Shown piece by piece: positions 16,001-26,700 of a stretch of 64,000 nucleotides of DNA. A program made the translations under genes and the position numbers. The number at the start of each line of letters is the position of its first letter. Position 1 is the stretch's first letter. Origin of the DNA: a virus; the IMG/VR virus record IMGVR_UViG_3300008110_000322, positions 1 through 64,000 of that record; one strand, written 5' to 3'. The notes beneath the pieces were generated by a model. The model was given only the letters and a program-made list of their open reading frames with translations, had not been told where the DNA came from and ran no database searches.

Positions 16001-19000
16001 ACAATAATAAGATCACTATTAAAAATAGCAAGTACAGTGGCAAGTATCCAGTCAGACAAAAGAATCCTCTAGGTTTTACTTATTTTATTGAAGAGCCACC
16101 AGAAAGAAATTCATATACCTCAAGCAATTCAACTATAAAATATACTACAACTTCACCTAATGCGACCGGAGGTATTTCCTCTATTAAGGTAGTGTCTCCG
16201 GGTGTAGCTTACGACAATCTTCCTATTGTTTCTGTATCTTCTACTACCGGATCTGGTGCTATCCTATTCGCTGCAAGCGAAAACGTTGGATCAGTTATTA
16301 AAGTAGATATTGAGGATATTGGATTTAATTACAGTGCGGATCTAACAGTTCGCCCATATGTTGATTTCCCCTCTAATCTTAAGATTGAGCCACTTTCAGC
16401 TTTTGATAGAATCGGCATTTCATCAGTAGGTCGCAACTACACCACGGCGCCTGATCTCATTGTTATTGACTCCTTTACTGATCAAATTGTAACTGATGTT
16501 GAACTTAGTTATGAATTAGGTGATAATGAAGTTACGGTTCTAAAGAACTCTAATGGTTTCTATAATGTCGTACCTCGTATTGTTCCAGTCAACAACACTA
16601 ATGGTATTTCTATTCGGGATATTGAATTTAACGTTGTCAACAAAGACGTTATTGTTACTCTAGGCGCATCATTTAGTGACCCAGATAATTTCCCATTCAG
16701 TGTGGGCGACAAGGTTCTTATTGAAAATGTTTCAGTTGCGCAGACTTCCGGCGTAACTGGATATAATTCAAAAGAATTTAACTATAAACTATTTGATCTA
16801 ACCGCTATTGATAGCAATATCTCTGGTATTGCGGTAACTGTCGCATATAATTTAGGAACAACTATAGATTCTACTGAGATCCCAGGAACATTTGATCCCA
16901 TTAATTCTTATGGTAGAATCATCCCGGAAAAACAATTCCCGATCTTTGATGTTAGTCTAAAGAAAAATGAATTCTTTACTGGAGAGGTAGTAACATCTGG
17001 TGATTCTGTTGGTATTGTTGAAAGTTGGGATAAGGTAAATGAGCGACTTAAGGTATCAGGGACGGATGAATTCACCGTTGACACGATCATCAAGGGACAA
17101 TCTTCATCCGCTCAAGGTGTTATTAACAGTGTAATAAAGTACAATTCATCTTATAATATCAATCCAACTTCAATCGTTACTAAAGGCTGGATCACTGAAA
17201 CTGGCTTCCTGAGCAATAGCCTGCAAAGACTTGCGGATAATGATTATTATCAATACTTCTCCTATTCCTTAAAATCTGAAGTTGATATTAGCAACTGGGA
17301 TGAAACCGTTGCCAACCTGAATCATACTGCCGGCTTTAAGAGATTTGGCGATCTTCAAGTAATTTCCAAATCTGATTCATTTACTGGCATTGTCACTTCT
17401 CAGGATAATGGATCATTCTCCGCTATTAATGACATTTCAAGTGTTGTTAGCACTAACTGTTTCTACGATTTTGATCTAGTTCGTGAGAACAATATTACTA
17501 TCTCCGGTGGTCTTTATTCTAATGAAGTAGACTTTAATTCTAGAGTCTTACAAAACTACATTGAATCTATTGGCAATAGAGTTCTTACTATAGATGATAT
17601 CAGCGTTGACTTTAATAATGTTCCTAGAAATGAGGTATTCAGTACCGTAGAGGTTGATAGGCTGACTAGCTTCAGATCCAAGAAGTACATTACCCTGGTT
17701 CAGGATCGTAGATTTACAGAAGAAAGACAAGCACTGATAGTTGATTTATTACATAATGGAACCTTTGGTTATGTTAATCAATATGCTAGCGTCGGTACCT
17801 ATTCTGAACTCGGTACCTTTGATTTCTCTATTACTGGAGATGAGGGAGAATTAGAATTCTTCCCAATAAAAACTGAGGTTAATGATTATAATGTGAACTA
17901 TGTTTACTATTCTCTTAATGACGTAGTAACAGGAATTGGAACTACAAACGTTGGTACTGGGTTTATTGTAGAGACCGATTATAGAGAGATTCCGGTTGGA
18001 GTTTCAACTGCCTATCCTATTGTTGGTATTAATTCTCTTTATAATAAGGGTAAAGTTGTTATTCAAGTCTCTAACTTTGAAAATACTTATTTTGAGTATA
18101 ATGAGTTTAACTATGTAAACGATGGTACAAATATTACCTTTATTGATTATGGTCAAATGTCTACAGGTACCATATCTGTATACTCTTCTTCCGGTATTGG
18201 CACCTACACAGCAGAGGCGACTGGTTCAACAATCAATGTTCTATTAAAACCAAATGCTGGACTTGCTACAACTTATAAGGTAAGTTCCATCTTGATTGGC
18301 TTAGCGAATACTTCAGTTGTTGGTGTAGGATCTACTCAATTCAGTAATTCTAAGATTGAAACCTTCTCAAAAGTAATACCAGCTTCTGGATCCCCAGGAA
18401 TTACTACTATTGCAAATTATGATATTAATACTTATGGTGGTGCTTATTATGTAATTGGTGTGGAAGATCTCACCAACAATAGAATTCAGTTCTCCGAATT
18501 GGTTGTTTGTAGTGGCGTTTCAACCGCCGCGTATGTTGAATATGGTATTATTGAAAGTGCTGCAAGGTTCGGGACTATTGGTGTTAATACTACCTCAACT
18601 AGTGTTAATGTGGAATTCACTCCTGATCCTAGTATTCAAACTAATGTAAAAGTTTACCAACATGCTATTGGTAATTATGACCCAGCTAAACTAGATCTAA
18701 CTCTTGATTTGGTTAATGGATCTATTCAGGAAAGTTATGGATTCTATTATGGCACAGCTAATGCAATCCGTAAGGACTTTGATTTACTGGCAGATGGAAG
18801 ACCAATATTCCAGAAAGTATTCAATCCACAATCTGATATAGACCTTGTTAATAACGTAATTAGAATCCCAGAGCACTTCTTTGTTACTGGAGAAAAGGTG
18901 CTCTATGATGCTAGTATTCTAGGTTCTCCAATTGGCATTGGTACTACAACTGTTATTGGAATTGGTTTAACTAACCTCTTACCATCTACCTTGTATATTG

Positions 19001-22000
19001 TAAAGCAAAATGAGCTTGAAGTAAAAGTAGCAGCATCAGCTTCCGATGCACTTGCTACTATTCCTAGAACTCTAGATTTAGTTTCTATTGGTGTTGGTAC
19101 CCAACATAGTTTAACGGCAACCCAGCAGAACTCTAAAGTTTTAATTTCTATTGATAATATTATTCAAGCACCAGTAGTTTCTCTTGCAGTTACTACTCTA
19201 ACTACTAGCCCAATAACATTGTTTGATGACGCTATTGACGTTGCTGATACCACTCAGTTCTTTGGTGCTGATCTCATTCAAATTGATGATGAGATCATGC
19301 GAATCAGTATTGTTGGATTTGGTAGCACTGGTAGACTATTAGTACAAAGACCATGGTTTGGTACAGAACTGGATACCCATACTACAGGAAGCCTTGTCAA
19401 AAAGGTAGAAGGTGATTATAACATCATCAACAACACTATCAGCTTTATTGAAGCCCCCTATGGATTAACACCACAAGAGAATCCAGATTCACTATTTGAT
19501 CAGGATTATACTGGTATCCAAACTTCAGCTACATTTAGTGGAAGAGTTTTCATTAGATCTGGACAGGAAAACAGTTCATTAGACACCTACTATAGTAACT
19601 ATGTTCTAGATAACCTGTCACCACGGTTTACTGGGATAACTTCTGTCTTTACTCTGCAGCAAGAACAAAATGATCTAGTCGGTATTGCATCTAACAATGC
19701 AATTGTCCTAGTTAATCAGATTCTACAGCAACCACAAAGAGACTCTCTAATCCCCATTGAGGGAAATTATCAAATCTTTGAGTCCGGTAGTATCAGTTCA
19801 ATCCGATTCAAGGGAGATCAGCCTGCGGGTGACTATGATGTTAATTCCGGTACTCTTCCTAGGGGCGGCATCATCGTTAGCATTGGATCTACTCAGGGCT
19901 ATGGTTATCAACCTCTGGTGTCCGCTGGTGGTACTGCAATTGTATCAATTGCTGGAACAATTAATTCAATTGCAATAGGCAATACAGGTAGTGGATACAG
20001 GGCTCAACCGGAATATCAAGTTCAAACTTCAACTGCCGCTACAGTTGGTGTAGGTTCTACAACCATTTTCCTGTCAAACCAGAATAGTGTGTTCAGGAAG
20101 CTAATTCTAGGCAATACTGGCTCTAATTGCACAGTTTCTATTGGAACCTATTTGAATGGAACTATTAATGGAATAACCACTAACTCTGTTACTATTACTG
20201 GTATTGGAACAACTACAGTTTCAATCCCAAATAATTCCCCAGTTACAGTAACTATCAACAACTCACCAGTTGGCTTTATCAATGTTGGTGTTGCACTTAG
20301 CTCAGTGGGTATTGCTACTGTAACCCATATTGGTATTGCTACAGTTCAGGCAGGCAGGATCAATTCTGTTAATATCACAAACCCTGGAGTCGCATACACC
20401 ACTACAAATCCCCCAGTTGTTGTTTTTGATGCCCCATTATCTTATTCAGATCTTCCTTTACTTTATAGTGCATCTTCACCAGTGGGCATTGGAACTGGGG
20501 CAAGTGTAAACGTAGTAGTTGGTCAGGGATCAAGTGTCATTAATTTTGAGCTAACAAACTATGGTTATGCATATAATCAAAATGACATTCTTACTGTTGC
20601 TACAGGCGGCCTCTACGGTATCCCACTTAATAGCTCACTATCTTTCAATGAATTCCAACTCACTGTAGCTAAAACTTATGAAGATGAGTTCTCTGCATGG
20701 GTAGTTGGAGACATTCAAGTAATTGATCCAGTTGATGAGCTATTTGATGGAATTAGGACTTTATTCCCAATTTCTATTGATGGTGAGCGTCTAACCATTA
20801 GAGCTAAGTCTGGTTCAAGTATTGATGTCCAGTCAACTCTGATCATTACTATTAACGATGTACTTCAGGTCCCAGGTCAGGGCTTTATATTCAATGGTGG
20901 TAGTACAATTCGTTTCACTGAGCCACCAAAAGCTGGAGATACTTCTAAGATCTTCTTCTATCGCGGCACTACTGATGTTGATACTCGTTTCACTGATATC
21001 CTTGCCCTAGTCAAAGATGGTGATAGAGTTACTATTAATGATGAGACTGATGCCCTACAGCAGTCAACTAGACTAATCACTGAGATTCTATCAACCGACA
21101 TTGTTGAAACCAACCTTTACAACGGAAATGGTATCTCCGAAGACGTTGATCTTTTAAGGCCCGTTACTATTTGCTATCAAAGAAATGACATGTTCATTGA
21201 TGGTGAAGCTGTAACTAAGGATAGAGAAATCTATGACTATAGCTTTGCCCCAAGTCTAAGACTTCTGAATGATCTAGATTCTTCTTCTACTGAGATTTTT
21301 GTTGATAATGCTCGCCCATACTTGAGTTCAGAATTAGATGCTGATAACACCATTTCTCTCGTCTCAGGCAGCACTTGGGTAGGAGCAGCAGCAACAGCAT
21401 CCGTTTCTGTTGCAGGAACTGTTGCCTCTATTATCATCAATGACGGTGGTTCTGGGTACACCACAGCCCCATCCGTGTCAATTTCCTATCCTATTGGGTT
21501 TGGCTCAACCTTAGCTGCTAGGGCAACTGCTTCCATTAGTTCTGGTATTGTAACTACAATTACCGTAACCAGTCCCGGAAGTTTCTACACTACCACCAAT
21601 CCACCTCAGGTTCTCATTGAAACTCCAGATGTTAAGTCATTTACTTTAGATAATGTGATTTATCAAGGGGATTTTGGGGTTATTACTGGAATTGCATCTA
21701 CCTCCATTATCGGTATTGCTACTATTGGTCTTGCTCTTGATCTTTATATTCCAAGGAATTCGTATTTAAGAAATCCTGCTATTGTGGGTACTGCCATCAC
21801 CATGAGTGGTATCCAAACTGGCTATTACTTTGTTATTGATAATTCAAACGTTGGTAATTCACCTACGACCTATGATATCAATAACAACGTAATTGGTATT
21901 GGTAGTACATATCTTGATAACGTTTATCAGGTTGCTCAGGTATCTACTGCCTCAAGCACTATTGCCGGCGTGGGTGTAACCTTTATTAAGAGGGTTGTAG

Positions 22001-22119
22001 TGAGAGTATCCAATAATTCCTTTACTGGAATTGTCACTAATTACTACGGTGACTTTAGTTGGGGTAGAATTACTGGATTTGTTGGTGGGATTCCTGGCGG
22101 CCTTACATCAATTTTATAA
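10024..22119 (+). CDS. Giant baseplate wedge protein in the gp7 position, 4031 aa
   Basis: The N-terminus (SSIVQNLVPEYVKEDYPLAVEFLRQYYRSLD) is the entry motif of the very large cyanophage structural proteins that occupy the place of T4 gp7 between gp6 and gp8. Around residues 1170-1330 is a YHYH-type domain (YHSPILGWAYDGNPIYGPYAY). The rest is a long series of beta-rich modules. At least ten copies of a G-(S/x)-G-Y-xx-x-P repeat occur, for example GGKGYDVVSPP, NSGSNYTSPPEL, GGSGYTTAPSV, together with DDE(I)(M/I)-...-R(G/P)-type modules. T4 gp7 has 1032 residues, so this is about four times longer. It probably forms the outer wedge arm. No catalytic motif was seen. Confidence 0.85.
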   Translation: MSNNRVKISSIVQNLVPEYVKEDYPLAVEFLRQYYRSLDSEGGVLDILQNIDKYVDVDHLTRYNDSTLLTEEVTYSDDVINVVSTVGFPDRWGLIKINDEIISYEKKTESQFINCYRGFSGITSYRSQDNPEELVFEETAVAEHSVDDVVENLNANLLKEFFKKLKTLITPGFEEKDFFTGLNESLFVKQSGDFYRTKGTDSSFKILFGALFGKKVEVIKPKDFLIEPSAAQYRITKDLIVEAIEGDPETLINATLYQDQSDFLNNSSGSITKVEKIIRDNKTYYVISLDYDYNKDITVSGSVFGEFNIHPKTKIVNDVPVNSSVIDVDSTVGFPNSGELSVVLEDGNSFTVTYDSKSVNQFYGCTGVTVQIPAENEISLNVFAYGYFGSSIVKVRITGVISDLVIPKTKYYSKGETVNISNLGYSSIDEVRLENWLYNFSIVYDVKDITLVDASNFSYKVEVFDVPSFNLGDRATIISNTGEINSQVLIEQGSVISFDDKTSFIIGGQGELDLNLTYKIRKNISKANFRNYPFVNVYNTNVHNTYFDPDDSAVYIAAASIPTYNQEQLDTKDGTILIDGFFTGDTLSVGTHYFYTGDSVTYNSFLESSELESGIYFVQRVSANQIKIARSRNDIYNNRFIEFSGQLNGLLTFSSATGDFFVNKSLSTQDIIRKIPASVSKNIEGKKTEPGYIGIFNNGVELLNYKSRDLIYFGGIESVSVTAGGKGYDVVSPPNITVSDEVGFGATVYPAVKGNLTEIQVVDPGFDYIDRPKVVISGGNGKDATAEANLVSFVHNVQFSASSGVNTATNVITTIEDHKFREYEEVFYYSESQTSVGGLVSGNSYFIDVLSANSVKVYPTLNDAVNQTNPIDLTSLGNGNHILRAKNKKNKIQSISIKNSGSDYKNRKCVISSAGINTASNTFNIPDHLFSDKEIITYSTTGTPPTGISTTQEYYVKVVDDNNIRLAGFSSVGNQDSNYVNNIFVDLSDSGSGDHIFNHKPIVVSVIGNVGVSSYSSTDAVAQVQPIFTGEIYSVFVHNQGSDYGSEGIINYNRQPQFLVDTGSTAQVKPIISNGRIVDVIVLNSGSNYTSPPELILEGDGSGATFTPIINSGILESVQVNSTGSGYTAGKTFIEVVARGSGVQFFANVKQWRIDVVSRYINSGLITEDDGIISDSVKDNGSLQYAHAYAPRKLREITLAKKIFDGKIFFNTDIQNDYNTQKYHSPILGWAYDGNPIYGPYAYLSPEGGAITALRSGYELIAAENRPSPSLYPVGFFVEDYAFTNSGDLDENNGRFCITPEFPNGTYAYFATVEIDSIEDAGPFNGYRKPVFPYVIGESFKNTPIDFNFDIASNQRDLDLNDTNWLRNTRYYNLFEENSDYKFLFNPNKVKSQISKVRTINKGNIQNIDIVSGGSGYSVTDKITIDSSNTSGRNARAVISEISGKPVTSISVATSSIENVEVLPYNNSFIGIASLPHNFANNDLVTVTTNYEYKQVQSIGVSTNNLILTSDVSPSSVTGIVTYFNVVGNLSFPRLKENDIYYVGSEQVKILKVDTTSSRIQVERNINGTTGVSTHPAGLNLFERANKLTLNVGILTNYTYKANREYYFEPKESVGVGTTSGIGIAHTLFFANPGVGISSIAIPTRTIYIPGHDINTGDILTYTSNGGTVLSISTNGVASNNLNNGTNVYAAKISNELIGIALEKVGINSQGNFVGLANSNIGLLYFTGIGTGVKHSFKTNYTGNISAKVGKNIVTVVTESDPELRANDIVDVDCKSGITTSVKIQYNDYNRRLVANPIEFTAGSVSIVNNTIGLTNHNLTQGQKIIHTSSSPCGGLVDQKIYYVQFIDSNTIKFTNIPYEEGDSNIEVVNITTASFGTILPVNPPITIFKDSIIEFDLSDPSLSFVQNAVSYSAFDFVFYVDSDLSDKFQSTENSQTFEVQKTGVIGIDGDAKVTLTINGNVPNVLYYNLMPTDLAINEAIKNEIIVDDLVVNNNKITIKNSKYSGKYPVRQKNPLGFTYFIEEPPERNSYTSSNSTIKYTTTSPNATGGISSIKVVSPGVAYDNLPIVSVSSTTGSGAILFAASENVGSVIKVDIEDIGFNYSADLTVRPYVDFPSNLKIEPLSAFDRIGISSVGRNYTTAPDLIVIDSFTDQIVTDVELSYELGDNEVTVLKNSNGFYNVVPRIVPVNNTNGISIRDIEFNVVNKDVIVTLGASFSDPDNFPFSVGDKVLIENVSVAQTSGVTGYNSKEFNYKLFDLTAIDSNISGIAVTVAYNLGTTIDSTEIPGTFDPINSYGRIIPEKQFPIFDVSLKKNEFFTGEVVTSGDSVGIVESWDKVNERLKVSGTDEFTVDTIIKGQSSSAQGVINSVIKYNSSYNINPTSIVTKGWITETGFLSNSLQRLADNDYYQYFSYSLKSEVDISNWDETVANLNHTAGFKRFGDLQVISKSDSFTGIVTSQDNGSFSAINDISSVVSTNCFYDFDLVRENNITISGGLYSNEVDFNSRVLQNYIESIGNRVLTIDDISVDFNNVPRNEVFSTVEVDRLTSFRSKKYITLVQDRRFTEERQALIVDLLHNGTFGYVNQYASVGTYSELGTFDFSITGDEGELEFFPIKTEVNDYNVNYVYYSLNDVVTGIGTTNVGTGFIVETDYREIPVGVSTAYPIVGINSLYNKGKVVIQVSNFENTYFEYNEFNYVNDGTNITFIDYGQMSTGTISVYSSSGIGTYTAEATGSTINVLLKPNAGLATTYKVSSILIGLANTSVVGVGSTQFSNSKIETFSKVIPASGSPGITTIANYDINTYGGAYYVIGVEDLTNNRIQFSELVVCSGVSTAAYVEYGIIESAARFGTIGVNTTSTSVNVEFTPDPSIQTNVKVYQHAIGNYDPAKLDLTLDLVNGSIQESYGFYYGTANAIRKDFDLLADGRPIFQKVFNPQSDIDLVNNVIRIPEHFFVTGEKVLYDASILGSPIGIGTTTVIGIGLTNLLPSTLYIVKQNELEVKVAASASDALATIPRTLDLVSIGVGTQHSLTATQQNSKVLISIDNIIQAPVVSLAVTTLTTSPITLFDDAIDVADTTQFFGADLIQIDDEIMRISIVGFGSTGRLLVQRPWFGTELDTHTTGSLVKKVEGDYNIINNTISFIEAPYGLTPQENPDSLFDQDYTGIQTSATFSGRVFIRSGQENSSLDTYYSNYVLDNLSPRFTGITSVFTLQQEQNDLVGIASNNAIVLVNQILQQPQRDSLIPIEGNYQIFESGSISSIRFKGDQPAGDYDVNSGTLPRGGIIVSIGSTQGYGYQPLVSAGGTAIVSIAGTINSIAIGNTGSGYRAQPEYQVQTSTAATVGVGSTTIFLSNQNSVFRKLILGNTGSNCTVSIGTYLNGTINGITTNSVTITGIGTTTVSIPNNSPVTVTINNSPVGFINVGVALSSVGIATVTHIGIATVQAGRINSVNITNPGVAYTTTNPPVVVFDAPLSYSDLPLLYSASSPVGIGTGASVNVVVGQGSSVINFELTNYGYAYNQNDILTVATGGLYGIPLNSSLSFNEFQLTVAKTYEDEFSAWVVGDIQVIDPVDELFDGIRTLFPISIDGERLTIRAKSGSSIDVQSTLIITINDVLQVPGQGFIFNGGSTIRFTEPPKAGDTSKIFFYRGTTDVDTRFTDILALVKDGDRVTINDETDALQQSTRLITEILSTDIVETNLYNGNGISEDVDLLRPVTICYQRNDMFIDGEAVTKDREIYDYSFAPSLRLLNDLDSSSTEIFVDNARPYLSSELDADNTISLVSGSTWVGAAATASVSVAGTVASIIINDGGSGYTTAPSVSISYPIGFGSTLAARATASISSGIVTTITVTSPGSFYTTTNPPQVLIETPDVKSFTLDNVIYQGDFGVITGIASTSIIGIATIGLALDLYIPRNSYLRNPAIVGTAITMSGIQTGYYFVIDNSNVGNSPTTYDINNNVIGIGSTYLDNVYQVAQVSTASSTIAGVGVTFIKRVVVRVSNNSFTGIVTNYYGDFSWGRITGFVGGIPGGLTSIL

Positions 22120-22133
22120 CTAAAAAATCTAAT

Positions 22134-22141
22134 CTAAATAG
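22134..22141 (+). promoter_or_regulatory. Late promoter CTAAATAG before gp8
   Basis: CTAAATAG lies in the 37-base gap between the giant wedge gene and gp8, 16 bases before the ATG. Confidence 0.6.
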
Positions 22142-22156
22142 CTAAAAACTATACAA

Positions 22157-23710
22157 ATGGCGGCAATCATAACGGATCAAATTAGGATATTGAATGCAGG
22201 TAGATTTGTATCTGGAATTACATCATCTACTGACGTTTTTTATTCTTTTGTTGGTCTAACCAACTCAGATGATCTATCATCCAGTTGGGATACCTTCCCA
22301 TTTGCACCAAAAGATTGTTTTGATGAAGAAAACAACTATTGGGACACCATTGTTGCACTTAAAAAGATTAACCCAGAAGATGTATCTCAAGTAGTTAGAA
22401 AGATTACTTGGGAATCTGGTATTAAGTATGATATGTATAGGCATGATATCAATAGAGATAATCTTGCCCAACCATCTCAAGCCACTTCTCTCTATTCTTC
22501 AAACTATTACGTAGTTAATAGTGATTTTAGGGTTTATATTTGCCTACAAAATGGCACAGATCCAGAAAACCCTCAAGGTAGACCCTCTCTTGATGAGCCT
22601 CTTTTTACAGATCTAGAGCCAAGGGCTGCAGGTAATAGTGGAGATGGGTATATTTGGAAGTATCTCTACACCATTAAGCCTTCAGAAGTTGTAAAATTTG
22701 ATGGTATCAACTTTATTTCAGTACCAAAGAACTGGAAGACCGATACAACCTATGCCCCGATTAGAAATAATGCTCGGGATGGTGGTCAAATTAAGGTAAT
22801 CACTATAAAAGATCGGGGAGTAGGTGTAGGTACTGCCAACAGAGAATATCGTAATGTGCCCATTAAAGGTGATGGCACTGGGGCTGAGGCCACGATTATT
22901 GTAAATAGCGAGTCTAAAGTAGAAAGTATTACCGTTTCCAAAGGTGGTTCTAACTATACCTTTGGTACTGTAGACCTAGCTTCTGGTAACGTCCCAGCAG
23001 GAACTACAAATCCCGTATTTGATGTTATTATCCCACCTCAAGGTGGTCATGGCGCCGATATTTACCGTGAATTAGGTGCTCAAAATGTTCTCATGTACTC
23101 ACGAATTGAGAACGATACGCAGAATCCCGACTTTATTGTAGGAAATAAGATCGCTAGAGTAGGTGTTGTTTGCAATCCGCTTGCCTATAATTCAACAGAA
23201 GTATTAACTACTGATAAAGTAAGCGCTCTATCTGCTCTAAAGCTTACTGGACCTAATTTTGATACAGCAACTTTTGCCGCAAACAGCTTTATTACTCAAA
23301 CTGTGGGCACTGGAGCTACTGCCGTTGGTCGGGTTGTATCTTATAACACTCAAACTGGTGTTCTCAAGTATTGGCAAGATCGCACTACTGCTGGTTTTAA
23401 TACAAGTGGAGAAAAGGTAGCCAATCCCCCTTATGGATTTGATCAAGTTGAGTTTACTTCCTCTCCAGTTTCTGGTGGTAGTTTAACTATTGTTGGTGAA
23501 AGTTCTTCACTAAGTATAGATTCTACTTTTACGGGTATAACTACCTCAATAAATAACAGAACATACTACCTTGGACAGCAATTTAACAATGGAGTTTCAA
23601 CTCCAGAAGTAAAGAAATACTCTGGAAGTATAATTCATGTTGACAATAGACCTTCAATCACTAGGTCTCAAAACCAACGGGAAGACATTAAGGTAATTTT
23701 ACAGTTTTAA
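22157..23710 (+). CDS. gp8: Baseplate wedge protein gp8
   Basis: The first 200 residues match T4-like gp8: DQIRILNAGRFVSGI..., FAPKDCFDEENNYWDTIVALKKIN, YDMYRHDINRDNLAQ, YVVNSDFRVYICLQNG and DGYIWKYLYTI. Gp8 dimers link the wedge arms to gp6 and gp7 in the baseplate. At 517 residues it is longer than T4 gp8 (334). Extra beta-rich material, including one GxxY repeat (SKGGSNYTFGTV) like those of the giant neighbour, sits in the second half. The gene follows a late promoter and is 6 bases from the next gene. Confidence 0.9.
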   Translation: MAAIITDQIRILNAGRFVSGITSSTDVFYSFVGLTNSDDLSSSWDTFPFAPKDCFDEENNYWDTIVALKKINPEDVSQVVRKITWESGIKYDMYRHDINRDNLAQPSQATSLYSSNYYVVNSDFRVYICLQNGTDPENPQGRPSLDEPLFTDLEPRAAGNSGDGYIWKYLYTIKPSEVVKFDGINFISVPKNWKTDTTYAPIRNNARDGGQIKVITIKDRGVGVGTANREYRNVPIKGDGTGAEATIIVNSESKVESITVSKGGSNYTFGTVDLASGNVPAGTTNPVFDVIIPPQGGHGADIYRELGAQNVLMYSRIENDTQNPDFIVGNKIARVGVVCNPLAYNSTEVLTTDKVSALSALKLTGPNFDTATFAANSFITQTVGTGATAVGRVVSYNTQTGVLKYWQDRTTAGFNTSGEKVANPPYGFDQVEFTSSPVSGGSLTIVGESSSLSIDSTFTGITTSINNRTYYLGQQFNNGVSTPEVKKYSGSIIHVDNRPSITRSQNQREDIKVILQF

Positions 23711-23716
23711 TAAATC

Positions 23717-26700
23717 ATGCCCCAGGAAATCAATCTTAATACTACGCCTTATAATGATGATTTTGACGCTGATAAGGGGTATTATAAGGTACTGTTTAAT
23801 CCCAGCAGACCTGTACAGGCAAGAGAGCTAACCACTCTACAATCAATTCTTCAGAATCAGGTAGAGCAATTTGGTAGACATGTTTTCAAGGAAGGTAGCC
23901 TTGTAATCCCTGGTCAATTAAGATATGATAATCCGATTTATTCTGTAGAAATAGAATCCAGCTTTAACGGAGTTCCTGTTTCACTGTACTTAAATCAGCT
24001 TGTAGGCAAGAAAGTAAGAGGATCCAATAGTGGGGTTACTGCAGAAATTTTCTCTGTTATTACCGATATTGAGTCCGAAAGAAACAATTATACCATTTAC
24101 GTAAAGTTTCTTGAAAGTGGTGGCGCTGACTTTGACACTAAGATTTTCTCTGATGGAGAAACTCTCATTCTTGAAACTCCCCTAACCTATGCCAATCTTA
24201 CTCTACAGGCGGGTCAAGGGGTAGTTAACACTATTGGAACTAATGCTGTAGGTAAGGCGTCCTCAGTTTCAATTGCCGAAGGTGTTTATTTTGTCAGAGG
24301 CTACTTTGTTAAGGTTTTCCCTCAGACAATCCTATTAGATCAATATGGAGTCAACCCGTCATATAAGGTCGGGTTTGATGTTATTGAGACTATTGTAACT
24401 GCAGATGAAGATGCTAGTCTTTACGATAATGCTCAAGAATTTTCTAATTATACTGCCCCTGGTGCAGATCGTCTAAAGATTGATCTTATTCTAACTAAAA
24501 AGCCACTTGATGACCTAGCTACCGACAGTTTTGTTGAAATCCTAAGGCTTGAAAACGGATCTCCCCAATTCTTTGAGAAGACCCCACAATACAACATTAT
24601 CAGGGACGAGTTAGCAAAAAGAACTTTTGATAGTGATGGTAACTATTTCGTCAAGCCCTTCTCTCTGTTTGTAAGAGATAGTCTGAATGATAGAGTATTA
24701 AACAATGGTATCTACTTTAGTAATCAGACTACCGTAAACGGAAACACCCCTTCTGAAGATCAGATGGTGTATCAAATTGGTCCCGGTAAGGCTTATGTGA
24801 ATGGCTATGATGTTGAGACCATTTCTGCAAGACTAATTGACGTACCAAAAACTAGAACTACCAAAACGGTTTCTAATCAAGTAGTTAGCTATAACGCAGG
24901 TACTCTTTTCAAGATCAACCGTGTTTATGGATCTCCTGTTATCGGACTAGGGACAACTGCTGTTGTCAGTCTGATGGACTCAAGAATAGGAGCTACTGAT
25001 CACGTTTCAGTTGGTACTACAATTGGTCTAGCAAGGGTCTATGACTTTATCCCTGAAAGCGATTTTGTTGATGACACAAGTAGAGTAAATCTTCGCCTGT
25101 TTGATATTGAAACTTATACAAATATTGGTTTAAACACTTCCTTTAGCACAACCGTTTCTGAGTCTACCTTTATTAAAGGCCAAAGAAGCAATGCAACAGG
25201 ATTTGTTAAGACCTCTGTAGGGGCCGGTACTACTACATTAACTCTTTATGGAGTAGATGGTACTTTCCTTGAGAATGAGTCTGTTATCATTGATGGTATA
25301 GAGAATGGTAGACTGATTAAGTATGTAAAAGATTACTCATTAGATGATGTAAAATCAGTTTATGCTGTTTCAGGTATTACAACGTTTAATGCCGATTTAC
25401 TTCTTGATACAAAATCATACATTGCTAGCCCAGGAACTACTTTCCAGATTACTGGTCGTAATGCTGGAATTTCTACTGTATCTGCTGGTCTTCAGAATAC
25501 CTTTAACACTGTAATCAAGCCCGGCGATATTATTTCATATACTGGGACCAATTATGCAACCGATCCTGTATATAACAGAGTAGTTTCTGTTAGTCTAGGT
25601 GGAACTAATTTTACTATTGCCGGCATTACGACTGTCCCAGGTGTTTGTGATGGTGTTCTTCCTGCTAGCACTATTGAAGTCAATAATGTCATTAGAATTT
25701 CACCAACTGTATTTTCTCAGAATTCAAGCCTATTAACTGAACTTCCTGCTGCTAATATTGTAAGCCTAAATCTAGAGAACAATGTAGTAACCCAACGCAG
25801 ACTGTTTGCTAATAATACAGTAACCGGATCTACCGTTTCTATCACCATTGATGCCGCAGACACTGATGTATTCTTTAGTTCCTTTGATGAAGATCGTTTT
25901 GTCATTACTTATGCTGATGGTTCTATTGAGCCCATGCGCGAGGACAAGTACAGTCTATCCGCTAACGGAAAGATCCTGACCTTCTATGGTCTCACCAAGG
26001 CAACTGGAACTTGTAATATCATTGCTACCGTAGATAACCTGAAGCCTAATTCAAAGCAGAAGAAATTCAATAAAGTTTCCACCCTTACTATTTCAAATAG
26101 CAAGTTAGCAGCTTCTGGTATTGGAACTACTACCTTAAATGATGGCTTAACCTATAGCACCGTATATGGCACAAGAGTTCAGGATGAAGAAATTTGTCTG
26201 AATGTTCCTGATGTTGTTAGGGTTCTTGCAGTATATGAATCTTATGATACTTCTGCGCCTTCACTTCCATATCTACAGCTTAATTCCTTCTCTGGCACTA
26301 CCAACAGTATCCTAGACTTTGTTGTAGGTGAGCAGATCGTAGGCAGTAACTCAGGTGCTGTGGCAATTATTGTTGCTAGAAAGGATTCTAATAAACTAGA
26401 ATATGTTTATCTTAACACTTTCCAGTTTATTGAAAACGAAGCCATTGTTGGTTCTGAGTCTGCTACTGTTGCTAATATTGAGCTTAAGTCTCCTAGCAGC
26501 AAGAACGTAACACAGAATTACCTCTTTGATAACGGCCAAAGAGACACGTTCTATGATTATAGTAGAATTATCAGAAAGAAGAATATTACAGAACCAACTA
26601 AATCACTGAGAATTGTCTTCCAAAGTTACGAAATTAGTTCTACGGATACTGGCGAATTTGTAACGGCAAATAGCTATACTGCGGCTGATTTCAAGCATAA

